This document shows positions 13,511 to 26,575 of a DNA stretch of 64,000 nt, piece after piece (position 1 is the first letter of the stretch; the number at the start of each line of letters is the position of its first letter). The notes beneath the pieces were generated by a model. That model was not told where the DNA came from. It searched no databases and was given only the letters and a program-made list of their open reading frames with translations. The translations under genes were made by a program, and so were the position numbers. The stretch comes from Tretioscincus oriximinensis (taxonomy: Eukaryota > Chordata > Lepidosauria > Squamata > Gymnophthalmidae): positions 642,313 through 706,312 of the forward strand of contig JAJVDF010000458.1 in NCBI GenBank assembly GCA_022410635.1, read 5' to 3'.

Positions 13511-15750
13511 AGTATTGAAGATATGAATTCCTTCAAATATCCCAAATAATTTGGAATACCCTTTTACCAAACACTTCAATTTCAGTACTCATACCTTTTT
13601 TAAATCATATTTAAAACAACAGCAACAGAATTTGGCTCCACCATACCACAAACTCTTAAGAATGGTTTTACTGGCAGTTCCTGTTTCCTGTTTAATTAGG
13701 CACAATGAGATGAATCAGATCACAAATAGATGCCTACTATTTATCACACAGAAAATGTTCTGTTTACTTTCCCATAGTATTTATTAAAGAAAAAGAAAAA
13801 TCATACTTCACATGGAAATCTAATTCAAACCAACTGGACTGAATTACAGCAAGCTTCCCTTGGGTTTGGTTTTTCCTTTGTATAAACATCAGCTTAAGAT
13901 TAAAATGTAGGGTTTTCTACTTTTAGTTTCCTTCTGAATCCTGAAGGGCTTCTAACTTACATTTTACAGGCAAGATTTTAGTGATGAGAGCTTCGCATAA
14001 CAGATACATTTCCACACAGATAATGAAAACTATATTTCATATTTTACTAGCATCTAGATTTAAAATCCATCAGTCAAACCTGTAATGTCAGCCAAAATTA
14101 AGGCGCCATTCCAAAAGGATTTTTAAACCAAATAGAAAATGGTTTCTGTTCAGGCTGGACTGAAATTCCTTCAATTTAAATCAAACAAAACTGTTTCTGT
14201 TCTTGCTGGACAAACACTCATTTTGTAATTCTAGACTTTCCATTAGTGATTGAGATACAATGTTTTTCAATGTGGGATGAGGGATCTGGTCTTTTTTTAG
14301 GGTGGAAACCAGCCACCACTGAACAGGGAAAGTGACGTCTGAAAAATCCCTTCTATCTAATCGTATGCTGCTGTGGACATTGCTAAAGTGTGGGTGTATA
14401 GGGGAAGAGGGTGGGCAGTCACAATAAAATTGCAGCTGCCATTTTTCACTTCCCATTCAAGAAATCTACATAAGAAATCTGCCCAGTGACTTTAATCTTC
14501 CACATACTTGTCCCTATGGTCCCCCACATGATCCTTACTGCCCCCAAACACTTTGGTCCTGTCCTGAAGGGGGCAAAAGAGATGGTTTGAAGAAAAGAAG
14601 TAAATTCACTTTGCTGTACTTTCTCCACCCTAATCCCATTTCACCTCCATTTTAGTGGCCCAACAAGAAAGGGGAGGAGCAGAAGTTGCCTGGAAAACTA
14701 AATTTCCCTGGAAAATCAAACTGCTGACAAAAGCCAATAGCAATGACAGGAGATCTGCAGTGATCTCCCATGCTGCCAAGTTGCTTGATCCTTGAGGATG
14801 CCTCTTGATTCATTACGATCTAGTCTGATTGATTTTCTTAAAANAAATAATAAATAAAATGAAAAGCAAGGCAAGCAAAGCTGGTGACCATCAAGAAAAT
14901 AATAACCAATTCAAACTTCTTGGCTACTACATATGCAACACAATCAGTTACGCAAGTACTTGTGCAACCTAGAGTTCAGAAGCACCATGTCATATTTGGC
15001 TCACANCTGAAAGAATACAAATCCCTAATCTGAATTATGACAGAGCCCCATTTAAACATCATACCAAGCATAGAACAGCTTTTGCCAGTTGTCCTGGTAA
15101 TGTAAACAAAAACTTAGGATTTCCTAAAGTAAAAAAAATCTGGAACTATAAATAAAGTTTCAATTTCACTTGCAAACACCATAGTAAAATAAAGTTTTGT
15201 ATATATAATTAACAATATCCAGTTAATTTCTATAGAGAACTTGCAAATTAAATGTTTTATTTTTACAAATAGAAACATGCTTAGCTTGGGCTTGAATNAA
15301 AAGCTCACCTTGAAGGTGAGCAAACTACATTGTCCTTGGTGACCTGATTTTACAAGGTCCATAAATGATCAAATGTTCCTTTAAGGAAGTTATAAAAGGC
15401 CGCTGCGACCACCAGAAGTGACAGAAAATGATAATAAAGGGCTATCGTAGCCTTTTATAATTTGTAGACCTTGAAGCACACATAGACTTTTTATAGTCTT
15501 TAAAAAGAGTACCATGGCTATAAAACTGTCAAAAAGTGGTAGATACCAACCCCCTTTCTACTGCATAACCCAATCAGTCTGGTATTCATAATGTTTCTCT
15601 AGCATATTCCAATGATTTATATTAAAGAGGACCCTATTCTCATTTCAGTTATTTATATCTGTAGTCTAACAAGGCAGTTCTAAACACACCTATTTCAATA
15701 TTCTCATCAATTCTTACTATTACCATACTTTTTTAAAATATAAGTGTATT

Positions 15751-15770
15751 ATTATTATTATTATTATTAA
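15751..15770 (+). repeat. (ATT)n microsatellite
   Basis: Perfect TTA/ATT trinucleotide run of about seven units in intron sequence. Confidence 0.9.
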
Positions 15771-15857
15771 GTTGCTCTTGCAAATTACTGGTATGTATCC
15801 CATTAACAGAGATCTAAATCTGGTTACAATAAGGTTTGGTTTAATTGTAAATTAAGG

Positions 15858-16400
15858 CAGGGGTGGGCAAACTTTTTGGAGTCGAGAGCCATTTTGTGGC
15901 CACGCCCCTTTCTCAGGGTGACTTGGGGACCGCACGGCCATGTCCTCTTCCCAAGCCCTTTCCCTTCCCAACCACACACCCTTCCCAAGCCTTTTTCCTT
16001 TACTGCTCCTTATCTTTCCTGCATTCTTTTCTCTCTCTTTTTCTTTTCTTTCAGGTTTGCACACCAAGAACAGTACCAGATGTTGTCAGTGAGTGCCTGC
16101 CACCTGCCTGACTCGGGTGCCTGCCTGTAGCGGTGCGCAGANGCGGTGCGCCGCTCGCCAAGACCAGAAACTGCTGTTGGAGTGCAGCCTGCACAATGTA
16201 AGGCAGGCTGCAGACGCTCGCTGCCGATGTCTGGAATTGCTCTTGGGGATATGCGCCTTGTCTGGATGACACGGACAGGGCGCACACAACCAATATCACT
16301 TCCACACATTTTGGGGAGGTAAAACGGGGGGAATCCATCCGGACATTTTGGGAAGGTAAAACAGGGGAAATCTGGGGTTCTTCTGGTGAGGTCAGAGCCA
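15858..16400 (+). mobile_element. hAT-type element fragment
   Basis: CAGGGGTGGGCAAACTTTTT at 15858 is the characteristic terminus of hAT (Charlie-like) elements, followed by the usual GCCATTTTGTGGCC block. I found no matching right terminus. The body is GC-richer than its surroundings, and near 16302-16370 two imperfect copies of an ATTTTGGGGAGGTAAAACGG unit sit in tandem. The right edge is approximate. Confidence 0.5.
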
Positions 16401-16835
16401 CACTAAAGCAGCAAAAGAGCAGTAGTATTAAGATAAAGTACATTTGGTAGAGTTCATGGCAAGCAAAGGACATCATCTAAGAATAAATTAATCCTTTTAT
16501 GATGTTGCCTCTCATTTGTCTCAGATGACAAGAGATTCACTCCACTGAAATCAAATCTCATAATCTGCAACACAAACACTCAATTCCTATTTAAGAGAAA
16601 TTTCGAGTTTTTTGCAATCTTTACTACTATCAACATAAATGTCAATAAACTGTGTTTTACATGAATGTTTTCTTCTCTAAAAAATAATGAAATTTGTAAT
16701 TCTGGTTNACAATGGATTCCTTCTTACAGGGCCATATTTAGGCAAAATATAGATACCGGTAGTACTAAGAAGATATTAATTTTTTTATTGCTTTTATTAT
16801 TATAAAATGCAAAGTAGCTGAGGGAAGAGGGGGAG

Positions 16836-16881
16836 TAAAATAAATAAATAAATAATGTAAATAAATAAGTAAATAAGTAAA
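16836..16881 (+). repeat. (AAAT)n microsatellite
   Basis: AAATAAATAAATAAT followed by degraded AAATAAGT units. Confidence 0.88.
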
Positions 16882-17655
16882 ATGCATTTTAAATCCAGCC
16901 CTGCATTCTAGAATGATTAATCTCTACTTGAATTTCTTTCAAAAAGAAACTACTTCACATTCCCACTAGAGGTAAAAAAATATGAACCTTTCTTACATTA
17001 AGAGACAAATATTTTGTATGTGACGCTTTTGCAATAGATAAACCACTTTGGGAGATATTTTTGTAATCTGCTCTGCTGAGAAAGGAAGGAATTAGATATG
17101 GCAACTTCACATTCTTAGTATGTATAAACTGCAAGTCATGTTCCCATGAATCTTTTGATGGTGTATAATTTATCATCCAGAGTTTCTCAAAGTTCTTTGA
17201 ATATGGGCAACTTGCTCTACTTAACTTGAAGTCTACTAATAATAGTATTGTTTTTAACTTTAGGATCTTTGCAGAATTTCTGAATGATTTGTATAGTAAT
17301 GCAGTTGATATGCTGAATTCAATCAAGATTTTTTGGAACCCTGTTGTTGGATAAAAAGCCATGGGCTGAGTAAGGCACATTCTACATAATTGCTAAAAAA
17401 AGTACTTTGAAACAAGGTTATAGATAATTGGGAAAGAGAAACTGACAAGATAATTTATCTCTACTGACACCAACCTTTAAGAATATCTGTCAGTCAAGAA
17501 TATCTTGAANACAGAATAGTTCCTTCTCAACTAAATTAACTGGTAGTTCCATATTATCACTCCAAGTTAGAAGACATAAAATATTTTTAAAAATCGTATT
17601 TTATTTTTTAATGGTAGAACAAACAACATATAGTACAAAAAGTAATGGGTGCAAC

Positions 17656-17790
17656 CAGGGCCGGATTTGGGGTATATGACTAAAGCCCTGGGCTGCAAAA
17701 ATGTTTATGCCCCCCCCCCCCTGAACACTTCTAGGCAGGATGTCACTCCAGGTGCCATTCCCGGAAACAGATTCCNGAAGTGACATCATT
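17656..17790 (+). mobile_element. hAT-like left end with poly-C tract
   Basis: CAGGGCCGGATTTGGGGTAT resembles the ends of abundant reptile hAT MITEs, followed by AGCCCTGGGCTGC and a 14-base C run. No right terminus was located, so the boundary and class are tentative. Confidence 0.35.
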
Positions 17791-20399
17791 TGCCCTATGT
17801 TCTCTGTCTCCCACTCTCAGCTGCCTATGCAGAGGCTGTGGTAGCAGCCCAGGGCAGACAAACAAAGCGGCAGCACATGCAGAGCAGCAGAGCAACAATA
17901 CAATGGTGGATGGTGGTGGTGGCTCATGGTGGTATCTGGAACATGTACAGTACATGTCTGTTGCTGCTGGGTCATGCCCAGTAGACGCAACTGTGAGAAA
18001 TTTAAAAGGCCACCAACCTGCTGCCCAGGGTAGTCCCTGCTCAAGATCCGACTCTGGGTGCACCATTTTAAAACTCCAACCATGTGACTTTCCATTCCAT
18101 GAGTTATTTTCTTAGAGAGACTATTTTTCCTTCTTGTTTTACCCACGTTTTATCAATATATAATGCTCATATTATTCTATATGAACATATTGTTTCAAAT
18201 ATTTTATATAAAAATATTTTAAATAGATATAATATTCATATTATTTTGTAACAGAAGATACTCTTTCCTAGTTGTATTTGATGCGCTCATTTATTCTTTA
18301 GCAACTCTTTGGTGTCAAAGAGAGCCAACGTTTGCTAGGGATTTTGCTTAACAACCCCAATCCACTTTAAACAGGTTTAAATACCTGTTCATACAAGGCT
18401 AGCAGTGGAACATGTCTTGAAACCAGCATTTTCAGGAAGTGGGCTAATAGATGGAAACAGAAGGGCAGTTACACAAAGCTCTTGCTGAAATCTGTTCTCT
18501 TATTTGGACAGCAATCTGCAGCAACAATTATGGGGGTTAAACTGGTTTTAGCAAATAAGTGTGCACATATTATTAAAACCAAGACACTGAAGAATAACAT
18601 CTATTAAAAGTGTTAAGTCTAACCAAGATACTAAAGAACAACACGAATTAACAAGTATTCTTGAACTCCAGTCTTGTTATGCTTTAGTGACTTCATGAAA
18701 TCTCGTTAAGTAATATCACACTATCTTGTGGGGGTAATAAATTTTTTATCCGTTGGATCATACGACATGAGACTAGCTTTGAAGAACTTGTAAACTGACT
18801 TTAGTGCTTTGAAATGAATCCTATTGTGATACATTTGTTTCCACTTTATTATAAATATAATTATCATATTAGTACAAGTGATTATTTTTATGTGTTTGAT
18901 AAAAAATAAATTACTGGAAAGAACCTTTGAACAGCTGTTTATGGACTGAGGAGGCACACCAATAAAAGAAAACCTTCTTATCAAAAGAAAAATCTCATAC
19001 TAGCAGGAGGAAAAAAGAATCTTGATATAGCCACGAAGGTAAGAGAAGTACAGCTGTAAGTCATCCAAACAGTGAATAAGATTAGAGACCACAGAGATTG
19101 AAACAGAAAAAATGCATATATCCACAGTCCTCACAGACAAGTATAAATCTGGAATGGAAACAAAGGCTATGAAAAGTAGAGCAAGATGTTCTAGACAAAG
19201 ATACTATTGNAAGGAGTTGAAAAAGACCAATTCTGAAAAGAATCCAGGGTCTCAAATCCTGTTGTTTTATTAGGTGATGCACTTCTGTTTTCCATATTTA
19301 AGTCTGTTACGGCCACCTACAGTCTTTAGTGAGAAGGGGCTCTCTTGAAAGATTTGAAACCGCATCTGACTTTGATTGCATGGGCTAAGCTGCCTTTACC
19401 AAATCACGGAAGGGAACTGGGTGCTTATCTGCTGCTCGCCTCATCTTTCTGAGATTTGAGGGAAAAGGGAGGCTGGTTTTGAAGTCTGTGTTCAAACCCG
19501 TATCTGTAGGAAGGAAGTGGGAACATCTAGGTTAAGATGTACAGATATGAAGTAGAAAAGTAGAAGTACCCTATGAATCAGGATGACAGGAGAGGAAGAA
19601 GCTTTGAAAGTCCAGGTTGTACACCCCAAATCTGTCCTTAGACCCTCTGTGGATCAAATCACATTTCAAGGAAATGAAAATGAAAATCCCAAACTGATGC
19701 TTTATAATATTATGGCCTTGATCCGTGGTCCATTGTTGAATGGATCTACAAAGGGAAAGCTTATGAGTCTTATCTGTTTTAAAGGTCCACATGGGGACTT
19801 TTGTGAAGAGCAGGATATAAATCACTGAATAAACAGACTGCAACTTTTGAAGTTTGAGTTCATTAATGCAACTATTCTTAACATATACAAAGATTTACAA
19901 ACTTCAGCAATCCAATGGTTGTAATAAAGTTTGTAGGAACAAGTGGCTAAAGAGGTATGTAAAACATTTTGTATAGACAAATTCCAAAACTTAAAGGTTT
20001 GTGAGTGTTCTGGATAAAAAATAAAATGCATTTCAAAACAAAACAAAGCAAAACATTCCAAGTTCAGAATTGTGAGGTATTGACCAACACTTCTGTCTAC
20101 AGGTTAGCTGGCAAGTGATGCCCTAGAATTCTGAGGGTCAATTGCAGGATTTTTAGGCACTTAATACGCTAAACCTGTATTAATAATAGCAAGGCTAAGC
20201 AGGAACAGAACTGAGACAAAGCGTGTCACAATGCAGATCTGATTTATGCCTCTTGCAGACAAGCCCAGACTAACTCATATCTGGCCTACATATGGACAGG
20301 CAGTTCTGGTATGGATGTAGTATTAATCAATATGGTCTATCACTATTCTTAGAAGGATCTTATGGATTTGATCTAGATTATTCAATGTAGATGAAGGAG

Positions 20400-20745
20400 A
20401 TACCCCACTTTTCTCAACCTAAAGGGAATCAATGCNGCTTCATAACCTTCTGTTCTCTTCTTCACAACACCTTGTGATATAGGTGGGGCTGAGAGACCTC
20501 TAAAGAATGATGATTAGCCAAAGGTCACCCAGACAGCTTTTGTGGAGGAGACGAAAGAGAAGACTTCCAGATAAGAGTTTGACACTCCAACCACTGCACC
20601 AGACTGGCTTTATCAAGAAGAAGGGGCTCAAAGTGCACCAAAGAACTATGAGTAGCTCAACGTCACCCAGCTAGCTTCACATGGNAGTGTGGAATAGAAT
20701 CAGGAGACTAACAGATAAGAATGTAACATTCTAATCAAAAAACCA
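20400..20745 (-). mobile_element. Two adjacent tRNA-SINE copies (second partial)
   Basis: 20440-20610 carries the same body as the SINE at 4702 (GTGGGGCTGAGAGACC, AAAGGTCACCCAGACAGCTT, ACCAGACTGGCTTT). 20640-20745 repeats the ACGTCACCCAGCTAGCTTCA to CCAGACTT part in the same orientation. This could be two insertions or a local duplication. Confidence 0.7.
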
Positions 20746-22038
20746 GACTTGCCCTTTGCTAGCCATTTCATCAATTTTAAGACAGTTGTTTTATCAGTTT
20801 TGACACATATTCAAACGTAATGTGATGAATAAAACATAACCACAGTTCCAAAACCAAAGTCTGCATTGAAACTAACATAGTAACCTACTGATGTGCTAAT
20901 TTGTTCAAGTTGAATGTATGGATAAAACAAATCAACCAAAACCTAAGATGCTCCCTAAGTTAAATAGTAAGGATGGCTGGAGAAAACCCCTTGTTTCTTC
21001 TTCAAACCCTAGGAATTGGGAACAAAGGGTAATGAAGAAGAGGCAAAGGTAACAAGCAAGCCTCCCAAGGCTGGAACCGTGGAGTCAGACCAATTTAAGT
21101 ACATGCTCTATGTCGTCAGAAGAAAAGGTGAGTCTTGTTTCCTTGGAATTTTCCAAGCTCCAGTGGGACAANTTCTCCAGTCTCTGAGAAATCTCTTTTG
21201 TCCTTCTGCTCAAAAAAAGGACAACTCCCGCTCTCCTATTTCAACAACTGCCATAAAGGCATGGAAAGCGTTTCTCCCCTTCTAGAACCAACCATTGCTG
21301 CAAAAGTGAAAGGAATAAAAGATGGTCAATTACTTGGCCTAAGTACCGAATTATCACTTATTCCTCCTCTTTAATAGTAATCACTGCTAGCAAGGGAAGG
21401 GGGAAAGTCTGGTTTTTTTTTTGCTCAGTCANCCGCAATTGTAGCTGAACCCAATTATTTCCTTTTACTTTTCCTGTAACAACTGCCAAAATAATCACCA
21501 GAAAGGGGGTTGGTAGGTTGGGATGGATTCATACAGTTGTAACACTCATGCAGCCCTTACACAGGAATCAAACACCAAGAATTAGTTCACTAAAACTGCA
21601 AGATGAGCAAAAATATACAAAACCAGAAAATAGAAACCACTTTCTTATAACTACATTGGCTCTCCCTTTACATCCCACAACATTATCAGCCCTCATTCTC
21701 TCACCAAATTGTAATCCTACACAGAAATGAAAGTAACTTAAGGAAAGTGGTAATCAGTAACTGTCAGATTTATTGGCTGGCATCTGAAGAAGCAGACTTG
21801 TCTGCAAAAGCTCATGNCATCTACCTTTTTTTTTGTTAGTCTCTAAAGTGTTACAAGACCCCCTTGCTAGATTTTCTATCAGAAACAGTTTTATTACTGC
21901 CTCATTTAAATCTTCTAAGTGCATTTACTGTAAGCACAATCCTAGCCCTGTTGCTGTCTGTGGCAGTCTATTCCAGGGGTGATCGTGAAAGGGGACTGTC
22001 AGTGCTAAAATTTATCTGGAGAAGTTTTCACTGCTAAA

Positions 22039-22100
22039 GTATATATATTTGTGTGTGCGCGTATGCATGCATGCATGCATATATAGACATGTGNGTGTGT
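22039..22100 (+). repeat. Alternating purine-pyrimidine microsatellite
   Basis: TATATAT, TGTGTGTGCGCG, four ATGC/GCAT units, then ATATATA and TGTG. Alternating composition throughout, with one N. Confidence 0.85.
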
Positions 22101-22165
22101 CTGGGGATTGAACTGACAACCTTCAGCTTCATCACTGAGTTATAATCACTTCCCAAACCATATGT
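22101..22165 (-). mobile_element. tRNA-headed SINE fragment
   Basis: GGGGATTGAACTGACAACCT is the reverse complement of a tRNA B box, and CACTGAGTTATAATCACT is the reverse complement of an A-box region. A similar reversed A-box phrase occurs near 56340. Confidence 0.55.
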
Positions 22166-23374
22166 GGTATCAGAGTAATACTTATAGATCTGATTTCTAA
22201 AAGCCAGCAATCTGTAGTAATAACTTTAGACAACTGTGTATTAATCTACTGCTGCTGTTTCTGTTCAGGGGTTTTATTTCTGACCTAGATGTTCCTTGCT
22301 TGACTTGTGTATTTTCTGTTCCATCCTTCAATTTTTCCCATGGCCTTAGCTTACATTTTTATATTATTGCTTACTGCATATTACAGAACTGATGCAAACC
22401 TGCAGAGGACTGAATTTTGCCAAAATGGGCACATTTCTATTATAAATGCTTGCTTATTGTGTCACACGTTAATTATCCTTATACTAAATTCGCTGACAAA
22501 GAACCTGCACGAATACAGTACAAGTACACACCATTACAAATATGCTGTTCCAAACAAGGACTAAAACAGTTTGATTCTTATACAAAAACAGTATTTTCTG
22601 CAAACCTGGTGAGGCATTCTAAAAATACTAAACTAACGTAGGGAGGTATTTATATACATTCCACTGCTAAAATAAAAGGATCAATTTAGGATCTCTCTAT
22701 GTTCTGGTGAACATAGTGAAATCATAAACTACCTTTGCTGGGATAGCAAGCAGAGACAATTAGACTGTAATCTTACACCCTTATTTTAGATACACTCTGA
22801 ATGGGGCCTGATGTAATTTGCAGGAATATTCTGCTCAGTCCAAACAGAGCCCTAAATAAAGTATAGATTCTATTAGGAAATCAGCCCTAGCATGCTCAGA
22901 AGGAAGTGCTGCTAAAAAGGAATTGAAACTACAGACAATATGAGCTGCTTCCCAACATAGTAATTTTATGATAATGTGTCACCACATTATAAGCCATAAA
23001 CACAAAACAACCACATGTGAAAGGAATTGGAGGCGCATGTCTGTCACCTGAAAGCCAGGTGGTTGGTCAGAACACCCACTTACCCCCACTCCCAAGAGCC
23101 CAAGCCTGTGCGGAGCCCCCCCTTGCCTTGCGAGTTGGCAGCATTGGGGCTGAGGGATGCCGGCGGTGATCCCAAGTTGCCAATGCAGGCCNTTAGGATG
23201 AGGCAGCTGAGGTGCAGGCAAGGCAGCTGAGGGGTTCCAATAGTGGCATTTGAGGTGGGTGTTTACATCTAGGCAATCAATCTGCTGCCAACACGTTTCG
23301 GTGCTCGCTGAGACGTTGCTGTGCCACCCACAGCAACAAGGCCCTGATTGACCCACCAGACACAGCTGCTGCCT

Positions 23375-23610
23375 GGAAGAGGGAGGAGGAGATAGAGGAA
23401 AAGGGAGGAAGAGGAGGAGGTGGGTAAGACAGGAAGGGAAGGAAGGGGAGGAAAGGGGGAGGGAGAAGGAGAGGGTGAGAAAAAGGAGGGAGGAAGGAAG
23501 GTGGCAAAGCAGAAGAGTAAAGGAAGAAAGGAAAGGGCGAGAGAGAGGAGGAAAGTGAGAAAAAGAAGGAGGGGAGGAGCGAAGCAAGAGAAAGAGGGGT
23601 AGGGGTAGGA
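23375..23610 (+). repeat. Purine-rich (GGAAGG/GAGAAG)n tract
   Basis: About 235 bases of nearly pure G/A with irregular GGAGGAAG units, preceded by GC-rich sequence (23030-23370). Overlapping open frames on both strands are low-complexity artefacts (poly-Ser/Pro/Leu or poly-Lys/Arg/Gly). Confidence 0.85.
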
Positions 23611-24477
23611 AACCCATGCCCACATTTTGTGGGCTTTACATCNTGCTTCAAAACTCTGGACAAATAATTGCATTGAAATTTGTGTAGGAAGTGATCTGAT
23701 TTGCATATGCCGTAATTTTGCTTAGCAAACCTGTATATAGTTATTGCTTACTTATTCCACTATATTTTGACATTCCAGAATAAAGCACTTCTGGATTGCA
23801 TTATTCTNAGTTTTTCATACTTTATTTCAGCATATCCAACTATAACATTTTGTCTGGATATAACTTTACGCAAACAAGTCAGAGTTCTATTCAGTCATTT
23901 TCAACATAGATAAAATAACAATCACGACCTTAAGTTACTACTGTGAGCTACTTGAAGTGTTAACTTCTTTATCTCTACTGGAGAACCATTAAGAAAGTCT
24001 CCCACACTCTAGGGGGGCTGGAACAGTCAAGGACATTCCATTCTAGAAGTTAGGAAACATAGCTGCTGCCTGACATGGCAAAAGTGCTGGCAGCTTGCCA
24101 GCATTATGGCTGGATTTGTTCCAATCTAGTGACTGTTTAATTCATAGTAAAAATAGGCCTGAATTTCCAGCATTATTTTGACTTGTTTTGCATAGTTACT
24201 GGCAACATCTGGTAAGGTCCTATGGCACTACTCCATTTCGGATTGCTAGATTTGTAGATAGGAAATAAGCAATGAACTTTGCTACCTACATTACCTTCTA
24301 CAAAACCGTTCTGCAGAGTCCCACAANAGTCTGGAAAGTAAGTGGTTAAATTAGCTTTCCCTTTAACTTACAGTGTTTCCTTTACCAGACTGACTGATAA
24401 CAATGGAAAGGGGATGGCCTTCCAAAGAGCTTTGCTTCCAATATGGAACACCCACTTCTAAATTATAGTATAAGGCT

Positions 24478-24532
24478 TTATTTATTTATTTGTACTTATA
24501 CCCCGCCCTATACTCAAAGGTCTCAGAAATTA
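24478..24532 (-). mobile_element. L2-type 3' tail fragment
   Basis: TTATTTATTTATTTGTACTT, then CCCGCCCTATACTCAAAGGT: the same tail as at 4702 and 7842. Confidence 0.7.
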
Positions 24533-25055
24533 ATGGTACCACGACATGCATATTTTGCTCAAGAATTGACTTAAAAAGGTCACTTTCAAAAATAAGAAAC
24601 TGAAAGAAAAAGAAAAAGAAACTGAGCTCAAGACCCAATGACAAGAAAGCAGAATTTAGGCTGGNATCAGACATACTGTAATACTTGCATTGAATTTATT
24701 AAAAAAGTAAAAAGAAAAATACAGGAAACTATGTTAATCCAAAATTGGTTCTTCTAGTAAATAAAAACAAATAAATAATGTAAGTTAATACTTGTGTTTA
24801 TCAATCATTTGCTAAAGAAGCACACTATTTATGTGAAATAATCACCCAGTGGAAAACAGGACAATGGTATGAAATAGTTGTCTCCCATTAAGTATCAAGA
24901 GTCTTGTCATCTAAAAATCCACTCTGGCTCCCACAATATAAATATAGTGAATTATTTTTGCATGTTGTGCCAAAATGTCAGCAAGCAGTTGCTGCTCCTT
25001 TGCCAACAAAAGCATGATTCTTTCCATTGGAACTTTCTTTCAAATATACATATAT

Positions 25056-25120
25056 CAGTGATTCTCAACCTTGGATATATGTACGAACTAGGACATGTAG
25101 GGGTATGCAAAAAAAATAAA
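25056..25120 (+). mobile_element. hAT terminus fragment
   Basis: CAGTGATTCTCAACCTT is close to the widespread hAT end CAGTGGTTCTCAACC, and GGGGTATGCAAAA follows as in such elements. No right end found. Confidence 0.45.
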
Positions 25121-26289
25121 AAAAAATAATGGATGAAACTCATTATTGTGACGATAACAATTTATTACGAACATATTTGCTAATATTAAATAAACAATTT
25201 ATGAAAATGGGCTGACAAGTAAAAAAGGACTAAAAAATATGAAAACCACTAATGCTAATCGTGCATGACAAACATTTGATAATTCTGTAAATAATAGGTA
25301 AACATTGAATAAAGAAGCAAATGGTTTATAGTTCTTTTCTAGCACAAAAAACTGTAAATGGATTGAATTCTAAGAAGCAGACATATTAGTCTGAATTCAG
25401 AATTTCTAGCAAGGGGATCTTGCTATAGGACCTCATAGCTGCAAATGGTTAAGAGAACATGTATTTCAAACTAACACCTTAAAATAGAAGATAGCAAGCA
25501 ACTCTTCAGAAGAATACGTGCATTAATAAACAAACAACAAGAAACTATAATGTTTATAACTAAAGTATGGGTCATACTTATTGATAGGATTCTAGGTCGT
25601 CGGATTCAAAAAGAAAAGGGCATTTCAGCCAACACCTGCTGAAATTCTATCTTGTTTATAAAAGGGAACCCTAATATAAATGTGTATTTATTGTTGCATT
25701 CAGCTGAAATATTTGTACATGTTCTCCTGATGCTCACAAGGGAGAACTCCCTGAATATGAAATTTGAAAATCTTAAGAAACAAAAGCCTGTAAGATGAGG
25801 ATCAAGCTGCTAAAAGTTGTGCATTGCTCTCATTTTTCCACTACATTCCACCCAAAAAGCTGGAAAGGAAAAAAACCCTCAGGAAAGATAGTCCAAAGTC
25901 AGCTAATAGTGTCTGCCAATTCAGGAGGGAAAAAACACAGTAAGTGATTTCTGTGTTTCTGAAACAGAGCACTAGAAAAGTTTTGTGACACCCCACACCC
26001 TGAAAACTACTCAGATGTAAGCACCCACAATTTTTGATCATATGGGTCACATCATATAAAAGACAGATGTAAACACTGTAAATACTGTGATTGTAAAATC
26101 ATATTAAGGTAAGTACAGTAGACACTGATATACTGTAAAGTATTGACATCTTCTACATTTTAGGAAAATCACAGTACATATTCTTGTTTAAAATTGGGCC
26201 TGCAGTTATAGTGAACTGTGATCAGGCCTGTGTTTTGAGGGAGAGCAACCTGTGCTGCAGCTCAGGGCGGCAGAATAAATAGGGAGGCA

Positions 26290-26575
26290 GCACCCCTCCC
26301 CCAGTAAAAGTATATATTTGAAAAATCCACTACAGGAGGTTCTGGCAACTGAGGTCAGCTCTTGAAGCCACCCTCCCCCCCCCCCAATTTTTTTTTTTAA
26401 AAAAAAATCACTGAAGCACTGCAAGGAGGCTTTGGCAACCAATGCCAGTGCCTGAAGGCACCTTCCCCCCAGTAAAAACAAAACAATTTTCCCCCAATTC
26501 ACAGCAGCAACACTAGGAGGCTCTGGCAACCAGGGACNGCTTCTAAAGGCACGCTCCTCCAGTACATATATATAT
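26290..26575 (+). repeat. Tandem repeat, ~90 bp unit, three copies
   Basis: The block AGGAGGYTYTGGCAAC occurs at 26334, 26424 and 26515 (spacing 90 and 91). Each is followed by a GCAGCTCTTGAAGCCACC-like block, a C run and an AGTAAAA block. The copies are quite diverged and contain C and T/A homopolymers. Confidence 0.75.

Noticed and set aside
14181..14628. Two moderately long minus-strand frames
   Set aside because: No supporting splice pair or recognisable motif; probably old repeat sequence.
22979..23706. Ser/Pro/Leu-rich 214-codon minus-strand frame
   Set aside because: Composition artefact of the purine tract at 23375-23610.
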